Below, piece by piece: positions 52,465 to 60,362 of a DNA stretch of 64,000 nt. Under the pieces are notes generated by a model, which was given only the letters and a program-made list of their open reading frames with translations, was not told the origin of the DNA and made no database searches. The stretch covers positions 2,852,001-2,916,000 of the forward strand of contig NZ_CP050975.2 of NCBI RefSeq assembly GCF_012273515.2. The letters run 5' to 3'. Within the stretch, counting starts at the first letter, position 1. The number at the start of each line of letters is the position of its first letter. A program made the position numbers and the translations under genes. The DNA is from Streptomyces sp. RPA4-2. GTDB taxonomy: Bacteria > Actinomycetota > Actinomycetes > Streptomycetales > Streptomycetaceae.

Positions 52465-53008
52465 GTGACCTGTTTCGACCGTAGAGACCTCGGACTGCTG
52501 CTGCTCCGTCTGGGCACGGGCGGTGTGCTGGCCGCGCACGGAACGCAGAAGCTGTTCGGCTGGTTCGGCGGGGGCGGGCTCGCCGGGACGGGAATCGCCA
52601 TGGCGGCGATGGGATACGTGCCCGGGAAGCGGAGCGCGCTCGCGGCGGGCCTCGCCGAGGCGGGCGGCGGCGCCCTGCTGGCGCTGGGCCTCGCGACGCC
52701 CGCGGCCGGCCTCCGCGGCCGGTGCGATGGCGGGCGCGACCGCGGTGCACCTGCCGCAAGGGTTCTTCGCCGCCGAAGGCGGCTTCGAGCACGCGGCGTC
52801 GCTGGGCCTGACGGCCGCGGGACTCGCCGTGACGGGACCCGGCCGGATCTCGCTGGACCATCTGCTCGGCCACACCGTGAACCGGGGCTGGATGGTCCCC
52901 GCCGCGCTGGGTGTGACGGCCGCGGCCACGCTGGCCGTGGTGGGGGCGCGCACCAAGCGGGTGCGGCGGGCCGCCGAGGGTGAACAGGCGACGCTCTTCG
53001 ACGAGTAG
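52465..53008 (+). pseudogene. DoxX-family membrane protein with one frameshift
   Basis: Frame 1 from the GTG at 52465 gives DRRDLGLLLLRLGTGGVLAAHGTQKLFGWFGGGG, the DoxX first helix and motif. Near 52715 (a run of CCGCGGCCGG repeats) the product continues in another frame as AGAMAGATAVHLPQGFFAAEGG and two more helices to 53008. One inserted or deleted base joins them into a four-helix protein of normal size. DoxX proteins act with quinone or thiol redox systems in the membrane. Error and real lesion cannot be told apart here. Confidence 0.82.
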
Positions 53009-53099
53009 GAGCGAGGTCACGGCTCCCGGGGCCACGGGCCACGGGTCCACGGGTCCACGAACAGGCGTCGGGCGCGCCGCCCGTGGGGAGGCTGGTCCC

Positions 53100-53510
53100 A
53101 TGGCTGATGAAGACGTCTGGGACGCGATCGACCGTCTGCACGACTGGCTCGACGCCGGCCGGACGCGAGAGGTCCGGGCGCACGACGACCGGACGAACGA
53201 TGGGCGGACGCACGACGACCGGACGCGGGCGAACGACGACCGGGAGAACGACGGCCGTGAGGAGCTGCTCCTGCGCATCCTGAAGCTGTCGGAGGAGGTC
53301 GGCGAAGTCGCCCGGGCGGTGATCGGCGCGACCGGCCAGAACCCGCGCAAGGGCACCACGCACACCTGGGACGACGTACGGTCCGAGCTCTGCGACGTCG
53401 TGATCACGGGCCTGGTCGCTCTGCGCACCCTGGCGCCGGACGCCCGCGAGGTGTTCACGGCCCACCTGGCGGGCGTCACGGACCGGTCCCTCGGGACGGG
53501 CCGGAGCTGA
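53100..53510 (+). CDS. MazG-like nucleotide pyrophosphohydrolase with a repeat insertion
   Basis: 136 residues. The helical MazG-like motif EELLLRILKLSEEVGEVARA (E-E-x-G-E-x) and the second metal-binding segment WDDVRSELCDVVITGLVAL (E-x-x-D) are present, as in all-alpha NTP pyrophosphatases. Before them is a strongly charged Asp/Arg stretch (about residues 25-50) encoded by imperfect DNA repeats (GCACGACGACCGGACG at 53180 and 53210), which is unusual for the family. GGGGAGG lies 8 bases before the ATG at 53100. Confidence 0.83.
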   Translation: MADEDVWDAIDRLHDWLDAGRTREVRAHDDRTNDGRTHDDRTRANDDRENDGREELLLRILKLSEEVGEVARAVIGATGQNPRKGTTHTWDDVRSELCDVVITGLVALRTLAPDAREVFTAHLAGVTDRSLGTGRS

Positions 53511-53566
53511 GCCGCACCGCGGGGTGGGCGCCGAACCGTCGTACCGCCGTCTGAGAAGGTGACCGT

Positions 53567-54253
53567 ATGCGCCTGATTCTCGTCCGCCACGGACAGACAC
53601 CGTCCAATGTGGAGTTCCTGCTGGACACCGCCGCGCCGGGACCGGGGCTCACGGCCCTCGGGGACAAACAGGCCGCCGCGCTGCCCCAGGCACTGGCGGA
53701 CGAGGAGATCGACGCGCTGTACGCCTCGACACTGACCCGCGCCCGGCTGACCGCCGCCCCGCTGGCGGCCGCGCGCGGGCTGGAGGTACGTGTCCGGGAG
53801 GGCATCCGCGAACTGTCCGCCGGGGACCTGGAGATGCTGCGCGGGGACACCGAGGAAGCGCGGGCGTACCTCACGACGGCGTTCGCCTGGGCATCGGGCA
53901 ACACCGCGCTGCGGATGCCGGGCGGGGAGAGCGGCGCGGAGGCGCTGGACCGGTTCGACACGGTGGTCGCGGAGGCCGCGGCGAGCGGGGCCGGTGCCGT
54001 CGCGATGGTCAGTCACGGCGCCGCGATCCGGGTGTGGACGGCGGCGCGCGCGCACAACGTCGAGGTGTCCTTCGCCACCGGCCACCGGCTGGACAACACC
54101 GACGTGGTGATCCTGGAGGGTTCCCCGGCGGGCGGCTGGACGGCCGTGTCCTGGGCGGGCACACCGCTGGGCGACGCGGCTCCCGGCCGGGAGAGCGGGC
54201 CGACGGGTCAGCCGCTGGGCCCCGCCGGGGAGACGCCGGTACCGGACGAGTAG
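53567..54253 (+). CDS. Histidine phosphatase superfamily protein
   Basis: 228 residues. LVRHGQT (catalytic His) is at residues 5-11 and the second catalytic His is in AMVSHGAAIR. ALYASTLTRARLTAAPLA supplies a conserved Arg. The C-terminal 25 residues are a disordered Pro/Gly tail. Members act on phosphosugars, nucleotides or phosphoproteins; substrate unknown. A GAAGGTGA ribosome-binding site precedes the ATG. Confidence 0.9.
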   Translation: MRLILVRHGQTPSNVEFLLDTAAPGPGLTALGDKQAAALPQALADEEIDALYASTLTRARLTAAPLAAARGLEVRVREGIRELSAGDLEMLRGDTEEARAYLTTAFAWASGNTALRMPGGESGAEALDRFDTVVAEAAASGAGAVAMVSHGAAIRVWTAARAHNVEVSFATGHRLDNTDVVILEGSPAGGWTAVSWAGTPLGDAAPGRESGPTGQPLGPAGETPVPDE

Positions 54254-54329
54254 CCACCGGCGCCCCCGGGCCGCTTACCGCCCGAGCCCCTCGGGCCCCC
54301 GTCCCCAGCCCGTCCGGCTCCCGCCCGAG

Positions 54330-54386
54330 CCCTCGGGTCCCCCGCCGCCCCTCGGGTCCCCCGCCGCCCCTCGGGTCCCCGCGCGG
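54330..54386. repeat. Three 19-bp tandem repeats downstream of the LacI gene
   Basis: The unit CCCTCGGGTCCCCCGCCGC recurs at 54330, 54349 and 54368 with small variation, in the gap between the phosphatase and LacI stops. GC-rich slippage array outside any gene. Confidence 0.7.
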
Positions 54387-54389
54387 CCC

Positions 54390-55412
54390 TCACCCCGGCG
54401 GCATGTTGTACGGCGTGACGACCTGGATCGCCGACGGGAGGGACGGGCCCTCGTCCGGGAGGGCCTGGTGGGCCCGCATGATGGTCTGGCAGGCGCGGCG
54501 CATGTCCTGGCGCAGGTCGTGGTGGAGCACCGCGGACAGCCGCCGCTCCCCCAGGAGCCGGGTGTTGTCGTGGTCCAGGTCGTGCGCGACGAAGGCCAGC
54601 AGGTCCCGGCCGAGCGCGTCGAAGGCCTCGATGGTCGCGGTGTTCCCGCCGCCGATGGAGTAGACGGCGTTGATCTCCGGGTCCCGCTCCAGGGCCTCGC
54701 GGACGAGCTCCCGCTGGGTGGAGTCGAGCCCGTCGCTGTCGGTGACCTCGACCAGCCGGCGTTCCGGCCGCGCGGCGCGCATCTCGCTGCGGAAGCCCAT
54801 CTCGCGCTCCTCCTCGTTGCGGAAGGAGCCCCGGCTGATGGTGACGAGCACATGGCCTGGACCCTCGCCGAGCCACTGCCGGATCAGGTAGGCGGCGGTC
54901 GCTCCGGCGGCCCGGTTGTCGATGCCGACGTACGCCCTGCGCGGGCTGCTGGGCAGGTCCGTCACGAGCGTGACCACGGGGATGCCGGCCGCCACCAGCC
55001 GTCCGACCGCGGTGGTGACCTCGGGCACGTCGGGCGCCTTCAGGATCACCCCCTGCGAGCCGCGCGCGGCGATCCCGTCCAGGTCCTTCACCAGCTCCGC
55101 CGCGGGGTCCGTCTCCCGGAAGTGGAAGCGTGAGCGCACGATCGCCGGGTGCAGGGACGGCAGTTCGGCCTCCAGGGCGTCGCGCACCGCGGAGGAGAAC
55201 CGCTCCGGGGTCTGCATCACGATGTCGATCATGAAGGTGCGCCCGCCGATGCGGACCTGGGTGCGCTGGCGGTCCAGGTCCTCGACGGCCTGCCGCACCT
55301 CCCGGGCCGTGCTGTCGCGGACGCCGCCCCGGCGGTTGAGGACCCGGTCGACCGTCGCCTCGCTCAGACCGGCCTGACGGGCGATCTCACGGATCGTATA
55401 GGGGTGTCCCAT
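54390..55412 (-). CDS. LacI-family transcriptional regulator
   Basis: 340 residues. An N-terminal helix-turn-helix and hinge (TIREIARQAGLSEATVDRVLNRRGGV) is followed by a periplasmic-binding-protein-like sugar-sensing domain (about 65-330; VILKAPDVPEV, YVGIDNRAAGATAAYLI, INAVYSIGGGNTATIEAF). The ATG at 55412 starts the HTH; the longer frame runs over its own control region. It is divergent from the PhyH-SDR-Gfo/Idh genes (109 bases between starts) and is their likely sugar- or inositol-responsive repressor. Confidence 0.93.
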   Translation of the reverse strand: MGHPYTIREIARQAGLSEATVDRVLNRRGGVRDSTAREVRQAVEDLDRQRTQVRIGGRTFMIDIVMQTPERFSSAVRDALEAELPSLHPAIVRSRFHFRETDPAAELVKDLDGIAARGSQGVILKAPDVPEVTTAVGRLVAAGIPVVTLVTDLPSSPRRAYVGIDNRAAGATAAYLIRQWLGEGPGHVLVTISRGSFRNEEEREMGFRSEMRAARPERRLVEVTDSDGLDSTQRELVREALERDPEINAVYSIGGGNTATIEAFDALGRDLLAFVAHDLDHDNTRLLGERRLSAVLHHDLRQDMRRACQTIMRAHQALPDEGPSLPSAIQVVTPYNMPPG

Positions 55413-55430
55413 GGCTGTTCCCGGAAGTCG

Positions 55431-55467
55431 TTGATGGGTTTTTGATGGGTTTCTGCTCATTGAATGA
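55431..55467. promoter_or_regulatory. Control region between LacI and the catabolic operon
   Basis: Two abutting direct repeats TTGATGGGTTT (55431-55441 and 55442-55452) are followed by the palindrome TCATTGAATGA (55457-55467). All are AT-rich against the surroundings. LacI proteins usually bind palindromes with a central CG; this one has a central G and AT arms, so the match is only suggestive. Confidence 0.5.
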
Positions 55468-55521
55468 TGGGCTCGGGTTCATAAGACTGACGGAAACGGC
55501 CGCGCGGCGAAAGGACCCTGC

Positions 55522-56688
55522 ATGGCTTCCCAGGATGCGGGACCACGGGTGTGGCTGAGCGGGGACACGGACTGCGATCTCGACGCCTTCCGCGCGCTGG
55601 TCGCCGAGCACACCGATCCGCGCGACTACCCGTACGCCGCCGAAGTCGCGCGGAACGTTCCGCTCTACGACAGCGACCGTGTCCGGGCGGCCGACCCGAC
55701 GGCGGTGCGGACCGAGTGGGTGCGCGCGCTGCTGGACGGGCCCGGCATCGTGGTGCTCCGGGGCGCGTTCGCGGACCTCGACCTGGTGGACCGGGCCTCG
55801 GACGTCTTCCGGGCGCTGATCGCGCGGGAGCGGGCGAGCGGCACGGCCCGCGGTGACCACTTCGCGAAGCCCGGCGCCAACGACCGGGTGTGGAGCGCCC
55901 TGGACAAGACGGCCCTGCACGCTCCCGACGTCTTCGCCGACTACTACGCCAACGACATGCTGGCCCTGGTCTGCGAGGCCTGGCTCGGCCCCGGCTACCA
56001 GGTCACCTCCCAGATCAACGTGGTCAACCCGGGCGGCGCGGCGCAGAGCGTGCACCGGGACTACCACCTCGGTTTCCTCTCCGACGAGCGCGCGGCCCGC
56101 TATCCGGCGCACGTCCACCGGCTCTCCCCCGTGCTCACCCTCCAGGGCGCGGTGGCGCACTGCGACATGCCCGTGGAGTCCGGCCCGACGCTGTACCTGC
56201 CGCACTCCCAGAAGTACGAGCCCGGCTACCTGGCCTGGCGGCGCCCGGAGTTCACCGCGTACTTCGAGGAGCACCACGTGCAGCTCCCGCTGGCCAAGGG
56301 GGACGCGGTCTTCTTCAACCCCGCGCTCTTCCACGCGGCGGGCCACAACCGCACGACGGACGTCAGGCGGATGGCGAACCTGCTGCAGATCTCCTCGGCC
56401 TTCGGCCGCGCGATGGAGACGGTGGACCGGGAGTCGATGGTGAACGCGCTGTTCCCGGTGCTGCTGCGGCGCCGGAGCGCGGGCGTCGGCGAGGCGTGGC
56501 TGCGCCGGGTGGTGGCGGCCTGCGCGGAGGGTTACCCCTTCCCCACGGACCTCGATCGGGACCCGCCCCTGGAGGGGCTCGCCCCGCCGTCCCAGGCCGA
56601 CACGGTGTGGCGGGCCCTGACGGAGGAGTGGAGCCCCGGGCGGCTGCGCCAGGAACTGCGGGACGGCGCCGAGCGCCGCCGCACTTGA
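55522..56688 (+). CDS. Phytanoyl-CoA dioxygenase (PhyH) family Fe(II)/2-oxoglutarate oxygenase
   Basis: 388 residues of the double-stranded beta-helix fold. The metal triad starts with HRD (SVHRDYHLGF) and ends with a distal His (HAAGHNRTTDVRRMANLL), where the following Arg binds 2-oxoglutarate. GIVVLRGAFADLDLVDRASD is the usual N-terminal substrate-lid segment. The enzyme hydroxylates an unknown compound, with CO2 and succinate as by-products. It is the first gene of a three-gene unit with an SDR and a Gfo/Idh enzyme. Confidence 0.9.
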   Translation: MASQDAGPRVWLSGDTDCDLDAFRALVAEHTDPRDYPYAAEVARNVPLYDSDRVRAADPTAVRTEWVRALLDGPGIVVLRGAFADLDLVDRASDVFRALIARERASGTARGDHFAKPGANDRVWSALDKTALHAPDVFADYYANDMLALVCEAWLGPGYQVTSQINVVNPGGAAQSVHRDYHLGFLSDERAARYPAHVHRLSPVLTLQGAVAHCDMPVESGPTLYLPHSQKYEPGYLAWRRPEFTAYFEEHHVQLPLAKGDAVFFNPALFHAAGHNRTTDVRRMANLLQISSAFGRAMETVDRESMVNALFPVLLRRRSAGVGEAWLRRVVAACAEGYPFPTDLDRDPPLEGLAPPSQADTVWRALTEEWSPGRLRQELRDGAERRRT

Positions 56689-56711
56689 GTACTCACGTCA
56701 GGGGAGAACCG

Positions 56712-57476
56712 ATGGGACCACTTCTCGAGGACAGGGTCGTCCTCGTCAACGGCGGCAGTCAGGGCGTCGGCGCGGGTGTCGTACGGGCGGCCGTCCGCGA
56801 GGGCGCGACGGTCGCGTTCACCGGGCGACGCGCCGAACCCGGTGAGCGGTTCGCCGCGGAGAGCGGCGCCACCTTCGTACGGGCCGATCTCGCCGATCCC
56901 GCGCAGGCACGCGCCGGCGTCGAGCGGGTCGTGGCCGCGCACGGACGGCTCGACTGTCTCGTCAACGCGGCGGGACTGACCTCGCGCGGCACCCTCCTGG
57001 ACACCACGCCCGAACTCTTCGACGCGCACATCGCGGTCAACCTGCGGGCGCCGTTCTTCGCGATGCAGGCGGCGGTCCGGCACCTGGTGGACCGTGGGGC
57101 GCCGGGCACCGTCGTCAACATCATCACCTCCTCCGCGCACGGCGGACAGCCGTTCCTCGCCCCGTACGTCGCCGCGAAGGCCGGGCTGGTCGGCCTGACC
57201 CGCAACGCCGCGCACGCCCACCGCTGGGACCGGATCCGGATCAACGGCCTGAACATCGGCTGGACCGACACCGAGGGCGAGGACGAGATCCAGCGCACCT
57301 TCCACGGCGCGGGCGACGACTGGCGGGAGGAGGCGGCGCGCAGCCGCCCGATGGGCAGGCTCGGCCAGGTCGACGAGATCGCCGACTTCGTCGTCTTCCT
57401 GCTCTCCGACCGCAGCGGTGTGGTCACCGGTTCGGTCGTCGACTGGGACCAGACCGTCTTCGGCGGACTCGACTGA
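56712..57476 (+). CDS. Short-chain dehydrogenase/reductase of the PhyH cluster
   Basis: 254 residues: cofactor loop NGGSQGVGAGVV, FTGRRAEPG (NADP type), NAAG, catalytic Ser (ITSSAHGGQ) and Tyr-x3-Lys (APYVAAKAGLVGL). GLNIGWTDTEGEDEIQ is the substrate loop of polyol/sugar SDRs. 23 bases downstream of the PhyH gene, with GGGGAGAA before the ATG, so cotranscribed. It probably oxidises the hydroxylated product. Confidence 0.92.
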   Translation: MGPLLEDRVVLVNGGSQGVGAGVVRAAVREGATVAFTGRRAEPGERFAAESGATFVRADLADPAQARAGVERVVAAHGRLDCLVNAAGLTSRGTLLDTTPELFDAHIAVNLRAPFFAMQAAVRHLVDRGAPGTVVNIITSSAHGGQPFLAPYVAAKAGLVGLTRNAAHAHRWDRIRINGLNIGWTDTEGEDEIQRTFHGAGDDWREEAARSRPMGRLGQVDEIADFVVFLLSDRSGVVTGSVVDWDQTVFGGLD

Positions 57477-57555
57477 CATGCGGCCCCGGTTCCGCCCCGC
57501 GGGGCCGCGCACGGGGCTGACGGTTACGGCTTTTAGGCTTTAGGAGCAACTTCTC

Positions 57556-58560
57556 ATGCGTATAGGCATCTTGGGACTGGGCCGGATCGGCGCCTTCCAC
57601 ACCGCGACGCTCGCGGGGCTCGACGCGGTGGACTCGCTGGTGGTCACCGATCCGGTGGCAGGGGCGGCCGCGGCGGCGGTCGAGCGTTTCGGGGCGACGG
57701 CGGTGGACTCCCCCGAGGCGGTGCTCGCCGCCGGGGTCGACGGCATCGTGGTGGCGGCCGCCACCGACGCGCACCCCTCGCTCATCCTGGCCGCGGTCGA
57801 GGCGGGCATCCCCGTCTTCTGCGAGAAGCCGGTGGCACGGACGGTCGAGGAGAGCGTCGCCGTGCTGCGCGCGGTCCAGGACAGCGGCGTCGAGGTGCAC
57901 ATCGGCTACAACCGGCGCTTCGACGCGGGCTGCGTGGCCGCGCGCAAGGCCGTGGTGAGCGGCGAACTCGGCAAGCTGCACACCGTACGCTCCACGACAC
58001 TGGACCCGGCGCCGCCACCGGCCGCGTATGTGGCGGTCTCCGGCGGCATCTTCCGCGACTGCGCCGTGCACGACTTCGACATCGTGCGCTGGGTCACCGG
58101 CCGCGAGGTGGTCGAGGTGTACGCGGCCGGCGGCAACCGCGGGGCCGAGTACATCGCCGAGGCGGGCGACGTCGACACCGCGTCCGCGATCCTCACCCTC
58201 GACGACGGCACCCTCGCGCTGGTGTCCAACTCGCGCCACAACGCCCGCGGTTACGACGTCCGCCTGGAACTGCACGGCATGCGCGACAGCATCGCCGTGG
58301 GCCTGGAGGACAAACTCCCCCTGCGCTCGGTGGAACCCGGTGCCACCTTCCCCGCCGGCACCCCGCACGACTTCTTCATGGACCGCTTCGCCCCCGCCTA
58401 CCGCGCCGAACTGACCGCCTTCACCGAGGTCGTCGCGGGCCGCGCCACCTCCCCGTGCACGGTCGCCGACGCGATCGAGGCGAGCTGGATCGCGGAGGCG
58501 TGCGCGTTGTCCTTGGCGGAGCACCGGGCGGTGCGGGTGGAGGAGGTACGACGGGGCTGA
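57556..58560 (+). CDS. Gfo/Idh/MocA oxidoreductase, myo-inositol 2-dehydrogenase-like
   Basis: 334 residues. The Rossmann GLGRIGAFHT is followed by CEKPVARTVEESV (EKP motif), IGYNRRFDAG, and the catalytic GGIFRDCAVHDFDIVRWVTG (Asp-x3-His). This pattern (Y-N-R-R-F-D and H-D-x-D) is that of IolG-like inositol dehydrogenases. AGGAG precedes the ATG. The 79-base gap to the SDR contains AT-rich GGCTTTTAGGCTTTAGGAG with a tandem GGCTTTTA repeat. It completes a catabolic unit under LacI control. Confidence 0.92.
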   Translation: MRIGILGLGRIGAFHTATLAGLDAVDSLVVTDPVAGAAAAAVERFGATAVDSPEAVLAAGVDGIVVAAATDAHPSLILAAVEAGIPVFCEKPVARTVEESVAVLRAVQDSGVEVHIGYNRRFDAGCVAARKAVVSGELGKLHTVRSTTLDPAPPPAAYVAVSGGIFRDCAVHDFDIVRWVTGREVVEVYAAGGNRGAEYIAEAGDVDTASAILTLDDGTLALVSNSRHNARGYDVRLELHGMRDSIAVGLEDKLPLRSVEPGATFPAGTPHDFFMDRFAPAYRAELTAFTEVVAGRATSPCTVADAIEASWIAEACALSLAEHRAVRVEEVRRG

Positions 58561-58566
58561 GCCGGT

Positions 58567-58592
58567 CCGGCGGGGTGCGGCCGGCCCGCCGG
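58567..58592. terminator. Convergent terminator between the Gfo/Idh gene and the DUF397 gene
   Basis: CCGGCGGG (58567-58574) pairs with CCCGCCGG (58585-58592) across a 10-base loop, between the two stop codons. Confidence 0.7.
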
Positions 58593-58593
58593 G

Positions 58594-58803
58594 TCAGCTG
58601 GGCAGGCGGCCGCCCTTGACCGCGGCGACGAACGAGGCCCAGCCGCCGGCGGGGAACACGAGCACCGGCCCGTGCGGGACCTTGCTGTCCCGCACGGGGA
58701 TGCCTGCGGTGAGGTCGTCGGAGACCTCGAGGCAGGCGCCGCCGTCCGAGTTGCTGTACGAGCTCTTACGCCACGTCACGACGCTCAGGTCGATGGATCG
58801 CAC
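58594..58803 (-). CDS. DUF397 protein, partner of the XRE regulator
   Basis: 69 residues: TWRKSSYSNSDGGACLEVSDD and VRDSKVPHGPVLVFPAGGWASFVAAVKGG are the two DUF397 blocks. These small proteins are paired with XRE/DUF5753 regulators in Streptomyces (BldB/WhiJ-type loci) and may act as anti-regulators. The ATG at 58803 lies within the end of the regulator gene (19-base overlap), so the two are coupled. Confidence 0.92.
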   Translation of the reverse strand: MRSIDLSVVTWRKSSYSNSDGGACLEVSDDLTAGIPVRDSKVPHGPVLVFPAGGWASFVAAVKGGRLPS

Positions 58804-59627
58804 GGCACTTCCTCCAACATGCGCAGGACGAACTTCCGCGACTCGGCCGGAGACAGCGCCAGGTCACGCACTGCATCGTAGGCACCTTGCAGCTTCTCGA
58901 CCGCCGCGCTGTCCTCGATCAGGTCCCCACGGTGCGCGTTCTCCGTGTATGCCACCGTACGTCCCTGTGACAGACGCAGGAACCAGACGTCGGTGCTGTC
59001 AAGCCCGTAGGGACCGGCGCTGAACGGCAGCACCTGAACGGCGATGTTCCGGCGCCGCGCCATCTCAGCCAGGTACTCCAACTGCCCCCGCCACTCAGGC
59101 ATGTCCAGTAACGCCGTCCGCAAGACGGCCTCGGAAAGGATGGTCCGGAAGCGGGGCGCATCCTCCCCCTCCAACAACTCCCGCCGCCCCGTGCGCGCCT
59201 CGACCTGCTGCTCGAGTTCCTTCCCCTTGAGCCCGCCCGCCGCCAGCACCTCCCGCGCGTAACCCGGCGTCTGCAACAGCCCCGGCAGGACGCTCACCGC
59301 GAAGTGCCACAGGCTCACCGCCTCCGCCTCCAGCGCCATGTACCGCCGGTACCGCTCGCGGAACTGCGTATGGTCCCCGGCGGCCAGCTCCCACAGCGCG
59401 AGCAACAGCCCCGGGGTCCCGTAGTGCTGGTCGAGTGCCTGGACGACCTCCGGGCTGCCGAGCGTCTCGCCCTTCTCCATCTTGCCGAACAACGACCAGT
59501 CCCAGCCGAGCCGTTCGCCGAGCGCCCGCAGGCTCGTCCCGCTCCCGGCCCGCAGGGTCCGCAGCTCCTCCGCGAACCGCTGACGGGGCTCCTGGCTGCG
59601 GCCGGTGATGACGCGGCGCTGCGGCAT
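58785..59627 (-). CDS. XRE helix-turn-helix regulator with DUF5753 domain
   Basis: 280 residues. An N-terminal XRE HTH (TLRAGSGTSLRALGERLGWDWSLFGKMEKGE) is followed by DUF5753 (about 90-270; EAVSLWHFAVSVLPGLLQTPGYA, RFRTILSEAVLRTALL, QVLPFSAGPYGLDS). This is the WhiJ-like class, of which Streptomyces has many. The ATG at 59627 has GAAGGGAG upstream; the longer frame crosses the promoter. Forms an operon with DUF397 and is divergent from two small genes. Confidence 0.92.
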   Translation of the reverse strand: MPQRRVITGRSQEPRQRFAEELRTLRAGSGTSLRALGERLGWDWSLFGKMEKGETLGSPEVVQALDQHYGTPGLLLALWELAAGDHTQFRERYRRYMALEAEAVSLWHFAVSVLPGLLQTPGYAREVLAAGGLKGKELEQQVEARTGRRELLEGEDAPRFRTILSEAVLRTALLDMPEWRGQLEYLAEMARRRNIAVQVLPFSAGPYGLDSTDVWFLRLSQGRTVAYTENAHRGDLIEDSAAVEKLQGAYDAVRDLALSPAESRKFVLRMLEEVPCDPST

Positions 59628-59836
59628 ACCGCTCCCTTCGGGACGTTCGCGCGAGCGATGTGGAACGTGTGGAACCACCTTCGTACGACGGGGAAGCACG
59701 GCCCCGTCCACAACGTGGTCGCCCACGACCGGGTGCATTCTCGTAACTCCCGGACTACGCAGCGTAATACGCCCAGCGCAGCCCGGGTCATGGAATGGGT
59801 CATGGAACCCGCAGCACCGGACCGACAAGGACGCTG

Positions 59837-60052
59837 ATGCCCCGCACGCCCAAGACCCAGGAAGCCCTGGACGCCCGAGACGCCCTCGCCTCCGCCCTCA
59901 GCCGGGCCGGCATCCAGCTCCCCGCGATGGACGTCCGCACCCCCTGGGCGGACGACGGCGAAGTCCGCTACGCGCTCGTGCACCTCGGCGTGTGCTCCGC
60001 GCCCGTGGCTCTGATGCTCGCGGACGTGATCCTCAGGGGGATCGCCGCATGA
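59837..60052 (+). CDS. Small hypothetical protein (71 aa), partner gene of the XRE/DUF397 locus
   Basis: Starts MPRTPKTQEALDARDALASAL; mostly helical, with DVRTPWADDGEVRYALVHLG in the middle. Small genes of this kind often sit divergent from XRE-DUF5753/DUF397 pairs in Streptomyces, from memory. The stop overlaps the next ATG by 4 bases (ATGA). Function unknown. Confidence 0.7.
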   Translation: MPRTPKTQEALDARDALASALSRAGIQLPAMDVRTPWADDGEVRYALVHLGVCSAPVALMLADVILRGIAA

Positions 60053-60273
60053 CGGAGAACGCGGCGCCCGGCGTCGGAGTGGCCGTCCACGACACGGTCC
60101 GCGACCGCGTCGGACGCGTCATGGGCCACGAAGGCCCGTACCTCCAGGTCCGCCCGCTCGGCGGCGGCGTCGAATGGGACGCCGACCCGGACCACCTCAG
60201 GCCCCTGAGCCAGGACGAACTGCTGAGCGCCCTGGTCTCCGAGGCGAACGCCCGCAGCCGACGGACCAGCTGA
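60049..60273 (+). CDS. Small hypothetical protein (74 aa), coupled to the previous gene
   Basis: Starts MTENAAPGVGVAVHDTVRDR and continues VGRVMGHEGPYLQVRPLGGG VEWDADPDHLRPLS with a helical tail. The beta-rich core resembles small SH3-like barrels (KOW-like), but no family is recognised. Its start overlaps the previous stop, so both are translated together. Confidence 0.7.
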   Translation: MTENAAPGVGVAVHDTVRDRVGRVMGHEGPYLQVRPLGGGVEWDADPDHLRPLSQDELLSALVSEANARSRRTS

Positions 60274-60362
60274 CGTTCCGTCGACCGAGGGGACGATCCG
60301 CTCGGAGCGTGCCGGCGGCGGAGAGACCGTTGGGGCCGCTCCTACGACGAAGGCGTCGGCGT

